Origin: Mactromeris polynyma
Taxonomy: Eukaryota; Mollusca; Bivalvia; Venerida; Mactridae
Assembly: GCA_032209605.1 (NCBI GenBank)
Contig: JASFXZ010000033.1
Location: forward strand, 3,899,001-3,963,000
Length of the DNA stretch: 64,000 nucleotides
Direction of reading: 5' to 3'
The position numbers and the translations under genes are program-made. The notes under the pieces were generated by a model, which saw only the letters and a list, made by a program, of their open reading frames with translations, was not told the origin of the DNA and searched no databases. The stretch's first letter is position 1. The number at the start of each line of letters is the position of its first letter. Of this stretch, positions 39,704 through 54,700 are shown piece after piece.

Positions 39704-42700
39704 CTGAAAAATATTTCATTTTATTACAGTACATTGACACACGGAGAGTAAAAACAAATTCTGAACCGATTATCACTACATGTTTAAGCTTTTATTTAGA
39801 CTTCAACTGGCAAACTTATCAAACAATAGCAACCTTGGATGATGTCTTACCATTGTGATGTTATCATATTTAAAGGTAGCATTGATTTTTGGAATTATTT
39901 TTTTGTACAATCATATTATTGTTATTATACATGTACATGTATTATGATACATCACTACAGGACACGGAGGCCCTCGCTTTTCAAGCTTTATTGATCTGAT
40001 AAGGGCCATAACTCCTCCAACATAGCTCAATAATTAAATATAAATTGAATCTATCAATACTTTCAAAAACCAATTTTTCGCACTGACGGACAGACAGGCG
40101 TAGCACTTTACGCCATTCTTTGGGGGCATATAGTCAGGCAAGCTAAATATGAACACCAAGATGAGAGTTTACCAATTGTGTCTGACTGCAACATTCATTC
40201 AGTAAATCTTTTTGCAATACTGAAAGAAGTATTTCTTCAGTCTAAATACGGCTGTCTCTATAAGACAAATTTCAGTTCAGATCAAGAGAGATTTTCACAG
40301 CAGAAGAGCAGAAGGTAAACTTTCCCTTACCTGTATAACTAATGAAGGTCCTCGAGCAACAATCTCAGGGGGTAGCTGACTTAGGGGACAATTCTCAATG
40401 CTCATAATCTGCAGATTGTAGCACAGAGCAAGCTCATACGGTAATGAATGTAATTCAGCGTTATCATTTATATACAAGGATTCTAAACTTTCTAGAGCAC
40501 CTGAAACAACAACAACATAGAAAATGAGTGAACGCAGGTATTGTAGATGAAAAATACAGTATACACTTATACCTCGGAATAATTGTTGTTACCCAGTGTA
40601 CACGTTCGCCAATTTTTATTGAAATTTTTACTGTTATGACAACGTAAAGCAAGAAGAACTTTAAAAAAATTTAAGACTAAGTCTGAGTTTCCGTCTTACT
40701 TTGTTTGTGAAGAATATTCCAGACTTGATAAAAAAATACTGGTCACACATCTCCACTTAATAGTGATCCTGTGTATGAAGTAATGAAAATTTCATTGTTT
40801 GACTGGAATCAATTCTTAAATGCAAAAGCAGTTCAAACTACGATCGAATGCCTTACATTAGACAGACACTGCATGCCTGACCATTATACAACACTTATAT
40901 ACCAACCAATCCACTCGAAGTGAAGTTCAAAGTTTGCTGGGTATATCAATAATAAAGAACTCACCTATTTCTGTGGGTATGGAGGAAAGATGATTCTCCC
41001 CAGCACCTAAATATTGTAAATTACTTAAACACCTGAAATACAGAAATAAATGTTCAGAGAAAGAACGACATAAACAAGTAAACAAACATTTCTTGAAATA
41101 TCAAATTTAACAAAATAAAGTTGTAACCAAATACAATGTACTTTCCATTTCTGTTTGTATTTGAGTATTTAAAGGGTGGCTATATATGTGCATTACATGA
41201 TCTAAATAGCATTCCTGACCTCCTGAACAGTATTAACTCATTCTTTCCCAAGTAACTGATGGTTGACTGACTTAATTTGTATTATCTTCTGTCAAATCAT
41301 AATGGCAATCAGAATTCCTCCCCAGTTTTGAGCCTATGACCTGCTGTATAAATGTAACAAATTTCCATCTCTTGGCATAATATACTCAGCTCGACAATGT
41401 ACTACCACATTGAATTTGTGGCACATAAGAAAATGAAGTTATAACTACATACCCTATCGCTCTTGGCAATGATACTAGTTGATTTGTTTGCACAACTAAC
41501 CGTCGTAATTCTCGTAGTTGACCTAAAATACAAGAGCAAACTTAGCATCTATTGAATTGGATCATTTTATATACAAACTTTTTTGCTGTCAGATGTTTAA
41601 AACTTCATTTTTATCAAATATCAACAGCAGTCAAATTCAATCATACAAATAATCAAAAACATTACACAGTATTACAGCTTACCACATTTCAGTGGTAAAA
41701 TGAAGTCTGAAATAAAACAGTTCTTTAACCAATTCTGTTGATTATGTCGATGTGCTAAACAGACACGAATGCAATTAAGGCCTCCAAGTTCCAACATTCA
41801 ACACAAGGAAATATTTAGAAAACTGGCTAGCTCATAGGAAAAACCCAAAGCTGTTGTAATACAAATGATGTCAATTTTCACAAGCACTATCTCATAGGGA
41901 GAACAAATATTTTACCTATTTCTTGCGGGAGGGATTCTAACTTGTTTTCTTCTAAATCTAGTGTCTGTAATTTCTTAAGGTTTCCTATGCTGGCAGGTAA
42001 TCTCTGAAAGATGATAAGTAAATAATCAACACAAGGTACAGACAATCAATGATTGAGTATACATGCACGACTACATAAGAAATAATAAAGAATGCATTAC
42101 GATATATAACGGCATATAATTGTCAGCTCATGCCCTTAGAAACACTATTTTCACATGGAACGTATTCTTAATTTTAATATAAAGACTTATTACAATAATA
42201 ATGGATAGAAATCTACAGAACACAAATACCGTAGACATATTATGATATACACAAATGTAGCACTGCATCTACCAGCCAAACACCACCATCAGAGAATATC
42301 TTTACTAACAAGGAACTGATACACAAATGTAGCACTGCATCCACCAGCCAAGCGTCACCATCAGAGAATATCTTTACTAACAAGGAACTGATACAGAAAT
42401 GTAGCACTGCATCCACCAGCCAAACACCACCATCAGAGAATATCTTTACTAACAAGGAACTGATACACAGATGTAGCACTGCATCCACCAGCCAAACACC
42501 ACCATCAGAGAATATCTTTACTAACAAGGAACTGATAAACAAATGTAGCACTGCATCCACCAGCCAAACACCACCATCAGAGAATATCTTTACTAACAAG
42601 GAACTGATAAACAAATGTAGCACTGCATCCACCAGCCAAACACCACCATCAGAGAATATCTTTACTAACAAGGAACTGATAAACAAATGTAGCACTGCAT

Positions 42701-45700
42701 CCACCAGCCAAACACCACCATCAGAGAATATCTTTACTAACAAGGAACTGATAAACAAATGTAGCACTGCATCCACCAGCCAAACACCACCATCAGAGAA
42801 TATCTTTACTAACAAGGAACTGATAAACAAATGTAGCACTGCATCCACCAGCCAAACACCACCATCAGAGAATATCTTTACTAACAAGGAACTGATAAAC
42901 AAATGTAGCACTGCATCCACCAGCCAAACACCACCATCAGAGAATATCTTTGCTAACAAGGAACTGATACACAAATGTAGCACTGCATCCACCAGCCAAA
43001 CTTCACCATCAGAGAATATCTTTACTAACAAGGAACTGATACACAAATGTAGCACTGCATCCACCAGCCAAACACCACCATCAGAGAATATCTTTACTAA
43101 CAAGGAACTGATGCCTAAATCAATTATACTTCTTCTCCCAAACAAATTAAAAAAAAGGGGCAAAAACAGGGATTTTACTGCTTAAATGTAGGGAAAGTAG
43201 CGATGTTTTCTCCCCTTTAGAATATCAAACATGGTAATAATTCACATCACTGCACATGCTTCATGATAAGACCTCTGTGCTTCATGCAGGTGAAATAAAT
43301 ATTTACGGTTAATGTCTCAGATTTAAGAACAAGTTCGGCTAGAAGGACATTTTCGAGGAAAAGTAGGGAAAAAGTAGGGAGCAAATAAAAAAGTAGGGCC
43401 TGCTTGACTGCCTGTTTTAGTGGAAAACCAATTATACAGCTGGCTGGAAATGTGAAAATCACACGACTAAGTGTATCATACATGAACTCACCTTTAATAA
43501 ATTATTACTCAGAATAAGAACTTCTAATTTTTCAAGGTTCTGGATATCATCAGGTATACGTGTGAGCTGATTTGTACCTAGATTTAATTCTACCATATTT
43601 GTCCACTGGCCAATATCTGCAAAATAAAAACACAGGTACAAATATTCAACAAGATCGGATGTAGTTTCTAGCATACAAGACCAGGTTTCTCGCATTTAAG
43701 AAGGTGCTGGACATTTATCTAACAACCCTGTGAAGGACGAGTCTCATGCTGATGACGTCACACGATGTCATGAAAAATTGAATTATAACTTGAATGAATT
43801 TGTAAAATAATGTTACTGTAAGCTAAAAGTCCTTCAGACGCTGTGTCATTTTATTTAATCTCGTCCTTTTTTTCTAAAAAAAGGTATGAAAGAAAAAGAA
43901 CCTATCACTGGCTTAAAGTGAGGACAGAAATATCTAGGGTAACTGATTAGGTGGGAACGAGGCTCTGCATCAGTAACCCTCGTGCAGGATATTTCTATTC
44001 ATACTTGAAGCCAGTAAAAGATTCTTGTATTCACTCTATTATCAGCCCTTCAAAACATTCAAATGCAGCTAAAATGAGTAATTGTGTACACTGGTTATCA
44101 TTTCACACTGATTGGCGAAAATTTCTTGTGGACGAGTTAAAGTTCTATGTTTCATTTAGACTACTTAAAGTTCCATTTAGATTGGTAGAGTTAGACATCA
44201 TTAATAGGAATTCAGTTAACTTTATTAAACACCTATCATACAAAATCAAAGATGGTCAAAGGGAGGTAACACCAGTTATAAGAAGGGAAGTAACTGCTAC
44301 TTACCTAGAGGTAGTGAGGTGAGCTGGTTGTCTTTCATGTTTAACTTTGAGAGACATTTTGCCTGGGAGAAAATTCCATATGGGATCTTGTTGATCTGAT
44401 TATGCTCCATGTTAATCGACTGCAAATAAGATACATTACAGTTAATAACAATTATTCATACATAAAATACTGTAGTATCACCTAAATTCGCGCAGGTCTA
44501 ATTTTCGCGTATTTCGCGCTAGAGAGGCCGCGCGATTATTAAACTTTCCGAAACTTACATGGCTATCCGAATTTTTGACTGTCCGAAAATGTGTGTGTAT
44601 GCACTTTCTTTTTCATTTCATAATATGTCGCTGTTTATTCTGATAATCTTTGTGGAATATTTAGGAACATGGAATATTTTGACATAGTTTGATTACTAGA
44701 ATGTAAGAGTGGTTTAAATGGAACATTAATTCATAAATTGATTTTTCTTTGTTTACGATTTTTATATAAAGAATACACGACTGCATAAAAACGTTGTCAT
44801 CCGGAGTGCACACACTGCAACTTTTTTCTTCATACTTTAATTCATGAAATACATTAAATGACCAGAATTAAAACCAACACTGTTATAGGCATAACTAAAA
44901 TTTGAGATTGTCTTTTGAAGTGAAGACAAACACTAAAACAGTTGTCACTGTACATGTAGCTCTAAGTATACATGTAACTAGCAACACGGGGACATGCAAA
45001 ACACGAGTAATCAAACAATGTTTCATTACAGTACATTTATTGATATTTACTTTTTTTATTTGTTAAGCAATAAATAAACATACAAAATCATGTAATAGAC
45101 GTGTACATTTTCTCAAACAAGGTCTTGTACTTTTTTCTTATTTCTTATATTCTGCATAGACTAATAACTAAAAACTAAATCATTTCAAGCACAAAAGCAT
45201 GAAAAGACAAGAATGATTTGAAGTTACAGAAAATTAATAATAAGGTGTGAAGGAATTATTCGCACTGGTCATTGTTGTTTTAGAGTAATTGCCAGGGCGC
45301 CATTTATGAAAGATCTCCAACACCTTTATATTGTTTATCGAGCTTATGTTGTTTCTACACTTTTCATCGTACAGTCGTGTCAATTAACGCCAATTAACTG
45401 TTGGACCTGTCGTATTGTTTGGGGTATTTTTTAGTTCATTCCGACTGATTTTGCTGAAATTACTTGTCTAACTCATAACCGAAAGTGTAAATTTGGGATA
45501 CCAGTCCGAAAATCACGTTTTTGGGGTTATATAGACGCTCTATACCAGGGAATCAAGCGCTTGGTGACACTGATCAAAATACGATGCAAACTCGCTAGTC
45601 ATGTTGTTTATTCAAGTTTCACACGTTTCTGTATTGTATTCAGATATGACAATTGGCAATAAAATTGTTTTTTAGCATCTCTATTAAAGAGACAACCCCA

Positions 45701-48700
45701 GATATTGCTATTTACAGCTTATGATACGGATGTACGAGATAATGACACGCGCTGCAATACCGTCATTTTTGTGATTTTTTTCTTCAAAAATTTAAAATGC
45801 GCGAATTTAGGCCCGCGCGAAACTGCCTTTTTTGCTGTTATAATTTCAACCCCACTTATTTAAGTGATACTACAGTAGTAGTGCGTCTATTCATAGCTCT
45901 TTAAATCAGCTTTTACAATGCTTGAGTCAGTAAGAAACTTTCTATGCCTTTAACATGGAAACACAGGTATGAAAATCTTGCATGAAGGCCAGTCATTCAA
46001 CTAGATGTGTCCATCGGACATGGATGCCCCTGCTATGAACTTTCAAGTCGAGAAAGGAGCATAACATGATGGATTGTAACTAAAATCTATTTCTTCAGTG
46101 TTGTATATTTGGAAACTTGAAATCTTCAATGCTGAACAAACATTAGACACGTGTTCAGAATACAAAAGAATTTGCAGGTCATAAATAAAAGAAATATATA
46201 ATGCAGTATTCTTGTTGCTATTTTCAAAACAAAACTAAAAACAACTTTATTTAAAAAAAATCATAACTGTTTAAAAAAAACGTAACTCAAAAAGAATTTT
46301 AAACATACACACAGTTAAACCAAAATGAACCAACATTGACATCTGTCAATTTATGCTTAAGTGTATTACAAATAATATATCTGATTGTCATTAAGTACTA
46401 CAGAGATAAGATAAACACACAAGGAAAAATGTTCAGTGCACACAGATAGGAAACACACTTAAAATACCGGTCCATGTAAGCCTGGATTAAACACTAGTGT
46501 ATAATAGTGTACAACATGTCAGTAATAGATAAGATTACTATTAAAGATGTACACAGATCACAGATAAACAATTATAAAGCATGTTTGTAACATTAGAAAT
46601 TTGCTCAATCATTGTTTCAGTAGAAACAAATCTACTTTCCAAACTGGAGATTGCTTTCAGTAAAAGCTGAAGTCTACCAAGACTGTTGGATTTATAGAAC
46701 ATGCAGGAACATGCCCAACATGTAGGCAAGGATAATATTTGATATGATGTAGCTCGACTTACATGAAAACTACTGCAAACCAAGGCCAAAGTGTTATATC
46801 CTAGACAGACACATTGCAAGACGCTATGATTAATGGTTTAAAGTGCAATTTGTTAAGTACATGTATGGGGTAAACATATTTCACTCAAACTTTGGAGCAT
46901 CCTTACCAAACACTTAACAGAATGACTGCAAGCAAGCAAAATCAGGTCACTAAACCATCATAAGCCAAGCCATCAACAGAACATATGTATTTTTCACCTG
47001 GCATCAAGCCCCACACTTCGGCCATCATGAATGCTTTAAATCTTAGTATGAAAGTAATTGTTTTGTAATTAACTTCGACGGTAGTTTAACACAAAAACAA
47101 AGGCATCCTACCGTCAGTCTATTCGACCTTTGACCTCACTAAAGTGTATATGACTCATATGTATAGACAAAGATGAAAACTACGTCTCTTTTTGACTACT
47201 TGGTTAACAATGATTTTATGGACCGAGTCAATGAGGAACAATCAATAAGACTTATGTCCGCCCAGATTCAGGGAAGGGATATAACTAAGTGAGTATTCCC
47301 GGCCAACAGTTAACACACATAAGTACGTACCTCCACAGAGACAAATTGAGAAGGTCCACCAGTAGGGTAAGATTGAAATGCATTTCTAGGTACTGTAAAA
47401 GCCTTCAGACTTGTTAAACTGGACAATAACCCTTCCTGAAATGTACAAAGTACTTAATACATACATACAAAACCTAAGTATATAACACATTGAACTAGTA
47501 ATTAAAATTTACATAACAAGCAGGCAAGAACCTGTTACTGATTCAGTTATATATCTTAGAAAAAATATGAGTGTCAAATTGAACATCAATTGCAACAGAT
47601 CGAGTATAAGATTGATTATGTAACAAAACTAAAAAACTAGATGTGGCCGTACGATACAGATGCCCCGCTATGGGCTTTCAAGTCGAAAAAGGGTGAAACT
47701 CCTCCAAAAATTTGTTGATTGAAAATGATATTGAACTTGACCTGGAGCTTTATTTGAGCTTTTTTTACAAACATTTTAAGACCTAAACTCAGCTTAAGAC
47801 TTAAAAATGAAGTAATAGCCCAGACACAAAAATTCTATTTTTAGTAACAGTGACCTTGAATCAAGGAGGCTGGGCATTGAAGCAACACATAGTCTTGTTA
47901 TGGTGATCACATGTGCCAAGTTATTTTGAAATCCCTCCATCCAAAATGAAGTTATAGCCGGACAAGAAAATTCTATTTTTAGTAACAGTGATCATGACCC
48001 TATGAGGCTTGGTGTTGCGCGCGACACATCATCTTGTTATGGTGCAACTCTTAATGCCCCCCCCCCCCAATGTATGGCGGGGGGGGGGCATAAAAACGAA
48101 AAACCTTGTAAAGGCAAATTTGATCACTGGTACTGACCACATCACAAATGAATAGACAATACTGAAGACACTTTCTGAACATCATCACATTAAAGAGAAT
48201 AAACTTGTATTTTTATGTCAAATTTGAATGAACATGAGAAATGAATCGAAAACCAGCATATCAAAAATACCAATCATTCAAGAAATACCAATGGATGGAT
48301 TGTCAAGTTCATAACAATTCATCAATAACCAAAGGGCCATAACTCCTCCAAAAATAAAATGGATTGTAACCAAAAATAGAACTTGACTCCTTCTATCCTT
48401 TCATGAGTTATTGGTCGGAAAAAGTTTCGTCAGGGATAATACTTTATTAGTTCTTGACAATTTGATAGGAGATGAATATCAGTTTAGATATTTTGAGGAA
48501 TTAGAGCCAGACTTTGAGTGAGATCCTAAATAATAAGCGATACATTCTTTACTTACAGGTAGAGTTGATATATTATTTCCCTCCACATTGAATTCATCCA
48601 TCAAAGTACAGTTAGCTAGCGATGCAGGAACACAAGTTAATCTGTTATATCTGAAAATATACAAAAACATGAAAATGACTTATTCAGTGTTAATACTTTT

Positions 48701-51700
48701 TTAAACGCAAGTTATTACAACTTATAATATTAATCACTCTTGACAACTGCTTTCTTGGTTGATAAACCAGTGCTTTCACCTATACAGGGGGTTTATTCCA
48801 GAGCTTTCACCTATACAGGGGGTTTGTTCCAGTGCTTTCACCTATACAGGGGGTTTGTTCCAGTGCTTTCACCTATACAGGGGGTTTGTTCCAGTGCTTT
48901 CACCTATACAGGGGGTTTGTTCCAGTGCTTTCACCTATACAGGGGGTTTGTTCCAGTGCTTTCACCTATACAGGGGGTTTGTTCCAGAGCTTTCACCTAT
49001 ACAGGGGGTTTGTTCCAGTGCTTTCACCTATACAGGGGGTTTGTTCCAGTGCTTTCACCTATACAGGGGTTTGTTCGAATTTATGCTTAGTTGATACAAA
49101 GTGATTTCTAAATTCAAAACAGGGTAATGCTAACTTCACGATCAATGTAACATCATAGACAATCAATGTAACATCATAGACAATCAATGTGACATCATAG
49201 ACAATTGATGTGACATCATAGACAATTGATGTGACATCATAGACAATTGATATGACATCATAGACAATCGATGTGACATCATAGACAATTGATATGACAT
49301 CATAGACAGTCAATGTGACATTGTAGACAATTGATATGACATCATAGACAGTCAATGTGACATTGTAGACAATTGATATGACATCATAGACAGTCAATGT
49401 GACATTGTAGACAAGTACCGTATATTACCGGCCATAAGTCGAGTTTTTTTAACTAAAAAAAATCACCAGAAGTCACTGGTCGACTTATGGACGAGTAACA
49501 GATGAAAATCAAACAAACACGACCAGTTGGTAACATAAGCCGGGCTTAAAATTAAGAACTGACGGTGGTGACACCACCGTATCACTGCTATATTGCCAAT
49601 ACCATTTCATGTCTTCATCCATATTATACGCTATTAATAGCTATATTCTGCAATTTAAATCATAATCTGGGGGTCATCCCTTTTAAAGAGTCGCCAATTA
49701 ACAATTGTATTGCCAATTGTCATATCTGAATACAATAGAAACGTGTGAAACTTGAAAAACAAGATGACAAGTGAGAGTCACATGGTATTTTGGTTTAGAG
49801 ATTATTTCTGATGACAAGTGAGAGTCACATGGTATTTTGGTTTCGAGAGTATTTAGAGATTATTTCTGACTGGTACCCCGATTTTACACTTTCGGTTATC
49901 AGTTTGGCAAATAATTGCAGTGAATCAGTCAGGAATGAACTAAAAAATACCCCATAACAAAAGTTTACAATGTTTACTTTGAAAATCGGGAGATCGCGAG
50001 TTGGCTGTCGAATTTGGGAGTCTATTTTCATCCTGCCTAAGTCCCCCCTCAACTTATGGAAGGGGCAAGCCTAAATTTCCCTTTTTACAGACAAAACTAC
50101 ACCCTTGACTTATGACTGAGATCGACTTATGGCCGGTAATATACGGTACTTTCATTGTGATATATTCAATTATACTTGATACCGGTTTTGACATTTTAAG
50201 ACATTTTTCTGCTGAACATTTCGCTTTTTGTCTATTTCATAATTTCACATTACGACTGCAATCCAGTGCTTATTACACAGGCGAATATAAGCACTTGATC
50301 TTGGGCAGTGAATCACAAGTACCCGAATATCCAAGTACATATTACAGCCTTATTAGGATTGCACTCAGAACAACCAGTCAGACAATAGAGTTCGAAGACT
50401 GGTCTCAATAATACTATTGGATATTTTGAGACAATTTGATCAAATTCTGGTAAACTGATGTTTTGACAGCCACTGGCTATTTGGCCACATTATATAACTG
50501 GTGTAGAAATATGAATACTTACTTCAATCCTAGTCTTGTGAGAGAACGCAGATTTCCTATAGAATCAGGGATATCTAACAGATCATTATGTTGTAAGTCT
50601 AGTGAACTCAACATAACACAGTTTCCTATCTCTGTAAATAAACAAACATATCAAGAATTAACCACTATAATTCATTTTTGGTGTACTGGGTTTCCATGTT
50701 TTAGAGCATTAATCCTGTTTCAGAGTTCTTTGTTTATCTGCAGCAAAGCCCACATTTTGAGATCAAAAACAAGTAAATACATAAAGTGATGATATCATAG
50801 ATTGGTGTGCACACATGTATGGAATGGACTTAAAACTCCAGAAGTATCAGACCTACCATACTTCACTACATGCACCAAGCCAGTATCAAGCAATGTGTCT
50901 GGTGCATTAATCAGGATGAATATGGTATTTATTCATCTAATAAAAGTTCAAGGCTGTAACATTGAACTATACAAGCACAGAAGGTAACACTACAAACCTG
51001 TTGGAAGATGTTCCAGGTGATTATGTGATACATCAAATGTACTTAGATGCACCAAGGAACCACTACCTTTAGGTAACTCTTTGATCTTGTTCTCTCGTAA
51101 GGTGAACATAGTTAAATTCTGAAAGAATAATGACAAATTTAACATTTATAGTTACAGTTCAAACTCATTAAGAAACAGAAAGGCGACTACGATTATGTTA
51201 TGTTAAGAACACTTAGTAAAATGTGTACTAAGAAGAAGAATTGACCTTTTTCAACTTGGTTTTCTAATCTGTATGTTCTGCGTTATACATGTAGTTGTGT
51301 ATACATTTATATCTATGATCAAATAAGTACTTCCATTGGACCCTGGAGTTGACACTTGGACTCCTTGTAAAGTATTTCCCGCCGTCCCAGGAAATACGAG
51401 TCTTTCCCGCCTTTTTACCAACCCTGCTTTATTCCAAGTTAAACTTGTGACAATGATTATCGCACATAGCAAGCACAACATGGAATACATAACCAACCAC
51501 ACCTATGTCTAGATACAAAGATTTTCATGAAAAACATCTTAGGTCCAATTCATGCCCCTCTTACAATTTCAAACCAGTTGTTTATTTTATTTAAGAAATA
51601 ATAAATATGCTCCTGTATTTTATTTAAGAAATAATAAATATGCTCCTGTATTTTATTTAAGAAATAATAAATATGCTCCTGTATTTTATTTAAGAAATAA

Positions 51701-54700
51701 TAAATATGCTCCTGTATTTTATTTCATCAGTGAGTTTGGATGTGCAATAATGCCATCAAAAGCGAGTAGCAAGTTCCAAGGTAACATATGTTTCTGACTT
51801 CATTAAATTTTTTGAAGAGTACCAAATTGTTACAGGTAACTTAATTGGTCAGCAGGTGACTCATTCATAATTTAAACCAAACTTGGCCATGAATTCTCCA
51901 ACATAAGATAATGATATGGTTATGTGTATCATGAGTAGGTAGGATGACACTGACTCAGGGACCTAAACATTCTACATACTTACTGTTAGATTTCTAATAG
52001 CGTCATCAACTGGTTTGATTCGGTTAAATCGAATCAATAATGTTGTAAGAGACTTCAGTCTATAGACTACCTCTGGAATCTGAAATATAAAAAGTTCAAC
52101 ATCACTAATTCCGTATGCAAGTCAATATCATTTTGCTTTAGAAAATACAAATTAAGATGCACATCATCTTTTACTTACCTGCATAAACTTAGATCAGTCA
52201 ATACAGAGTGTTCTTTCAACACAAGATTAAATTCACAACCTGAACTGAGATTCGATCTCAAACTCATGTTCCATGACCCGCTATTTCAAGACATAGAAAA
52301 CATGGACAATGAAGAAATCTAGTAAGTACAACACACCAAGAATATGCTGGTACTACTATCAATGATATAACAGTTCTAAATACCGTGAAGCTACAAAACA
52401 TTCCATACTTTTTAAGTCAGCTGTTTTTGCAGTTGGGTTTATTTCAATGAAAATAAATAGCTGCTCCATTCAATTATTGGACTATGAAATAAATTTCAAT
52501 AGGACTATCCTTAAAAATACTTTGTTTGGCAATAACCTTACCCAGCAAAAATAAGGTTGGAAGGAAATTTGTTTTCATTGATTACTTTTTATGGTCATAC
52601 TAGTGTTAACTATACTATCGCCGTTAGCAACGCAACCAAAACTGTGCATATAGGTAAAGTGACATAACAAAGGCAGAAATATTCTTTATTTCTCAAACAT
52701 AATTTTATAAAATTAATCAATAATGAAATAAAAAAGAAATTGGTATAGAGTTTAATAAAGTTGTTAACAAGAATTAACACATAGATAACAGTAACACGCT
52801 TTTGACAATTGGTACTACAAAATGTCACTTTGTTCAAACAGTTGCATTTTTAAAGGCGTCAAGTATATAAAATACTGTAGTGAATAAACTGCAATACTAC
52901 AGTACCCCTAAGTTACAGCATGTCTGTGCCAGAATCACTGAAATACATCGATAATTAAGAATTTATACCATGTACATAATTAACATATGTACAATCGTCA
53001 AATATTCCTTTGAATGTTTCACTTACATTTATAACCCGAGTGAACTTTGATCAAGCAATTAGCATTTAATTAACACTAGACATTTATCTTCATCAGTTTG
53101 GTTTAACATGAACCCACAGCTCAGAGAAATTCATAAAATGTGCGAAAATACAACCCTTACCTGCTAATATTACTAGCAACCATTAGAATGAGTCAATAGA
53201 ATATTTATGCCTTCAAGGAAAGGCACAGATGTATATTGGAAGGAGAGAGGGGGGGGGGAGAGAATGCTCAGTGGTAAAATAACAAGGAAAACGTCACCAA
53301 TCAAAGAAACTCTCTCAGTATCCCTCAACAGATTTACTGTTGTTGTTGTACACATCTGACCAAATAAGAATTATAAGACACTTTTATTTCACTACTATTT
53401 GTCAAGAAAAAAGAATGAATTGACTGAAATGAGGAATATCGCTGTACTATTCATTCCAATCACCAAAACTTAAGTTTTACACAATTTTGGCCACATTAAG
53501 GTACCAAACCAGGGTTTGACACTAACAGTAGTTTTTTTAAACATAATTATATCGTGCTGCAAATTGTCATAAAACGATGAAAGTTCCAGAATATACAAGC
53601 AAGACTACTTACCTCTGTGAGTCTGTTATGCCTCAGATCTAACAATCGTAATTTCTTCAAATCCTCCATTGTGTCAGGCAAATTAGTTAGAGAGTTTTCG
53701 TTAAGTGCTACTGTCTCAAGATTTACCAAACATCCAATCTCAATGGGTAGCTGTACAATTTTGTTACCATAGAGATACAACTCTTTTAAATGAACAATCT
53801 CTTTTATTGTTGGGGGTATTACAGTAATCTGGAAAAAAACATAAAAAAATTAAGGACTAACAAACATCATTAACAATGTCAATCATCCAATTACTGGCCT
53901 GAAACACCATTTCAGATGATACAAGTCCATAGCTAGAGCAACAATGGGCAACTATGTTACAGAGACTAAGATGATACAAGTCCATAGCTAGAGCAACAAT
54001 GGGCAACTATGTTACAGAGACTAAGATGATACAAGTCCATAGCTAGAGCAACAATGGGCAACTATGTTACAGAGACTAAGATGATACAAGTCCATAGCTA
54101 GAGCAACAATGGGCAACTATGTTACAGAGACTAAGGGTGATGAGAGGCATGATCGCTGGAACTATTAAACAATGTTGCAATTTCTTTCATTATTTGTAGA
54201 ACCTTTTGATGGAGGATTCAGGGGCTCACTCTATGTTTTGGGGAAGGTAGTTGCAGCCCTTGGTAGGGGGAATTTCAAGCAAACTGTGGGAGTTTTTAGA
54301 ACTCTTTTTTGTCAAGGTCAAACACATGTAATTGTATTGGCCTTGTAACTGATCTCACTGCTCCAATGCTAACACAGGATCTGGGTCTGAGGTTGTAGAA
54401 CACGAGATTGATCTCACTTCTCAAATCTCCTTTATGCTTATTATAAAGTATTCAAGTTCATTAAAGCCAAAAAAAGGTTCCGCTACCCTCTTGTTTACTC
54501 TCCGACCCAAAACGTTTTAATGGGGATAATTTTCCTCCTCTTCATTTTTTAAAAAATATATAGAAGATAGTCAAATTTTAGGGGCTTTAATGACAGCAAC
54601 AACTTCAGTAACCAAACAAAAACAAAAAAAACTTTTCCGGAAACAGAACTTTCTTTTTTTGGCCTTAGATAACATCAGGCCATCCTTAAAACTATTTGTT

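Larger units (their letters stand above)
39704..41915 (-). other. SHOC2 introns between exons 12 and 16
   Basis: Short GT-AG introns of 627, 464, 420 and 393 bp. The last (39704-40330) holds a dispersed repeat piece at about 39994-40140 (AAGGGCCATAACTCCTCCAA ... TGGGGGCATA). Otherwise nothing recognised. Confidence 0.8.
42004..43491 (-). other. SHOC2 intron between exons 11 and 12
   Basis: A 1,488 bp intron filled by a 12-unit minisatellite (42250-43111) and the third copy of repeat family X (43155-43420). Confidence 0.85.
44420..47330 (-). other. SHOC2 intron between exons 9 and 10
   Basis: A 2.9 kb intron holding a 1.4 kb inverted-repeat element (44468-45877) and a family Y fragment (46005-46110). 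The remainder is AT-rich with nothing recognised. Confidence 0.85.
48651..50522 (-). other. SHOC2 intron between exons 7 and 8
   Basis: A 1,872 bp intron almost wholly made of repeats: a 31 bp array, a 21 bp array and a 735 bp inverted-repeat element placed end to end. Confidence 0.85.

Noticed and set aside
42240..43163. 307-codon minus-strand frame with 24-residue repeats
   Set aside because: It lies wholly inside a SHOC2 intron bounded by good splice sites and is a 72 bp tandem repeat. The LRR protein continues correctly without it.
43951..44322. 123-codon plus-strand frame
   Set aside because: It runs antisense over SHOC2 exon 10 and its splice site, does not start at ATG, and has no recognisable domain.
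48740..49397. Three overlapping plus-strand frames ([19 protein letters not shown] repeats) and a minus-strand VYDV repeat frame
   Set aside because: They derive from the 31 bp and 21 bp arrays in a SHOC2 intron.
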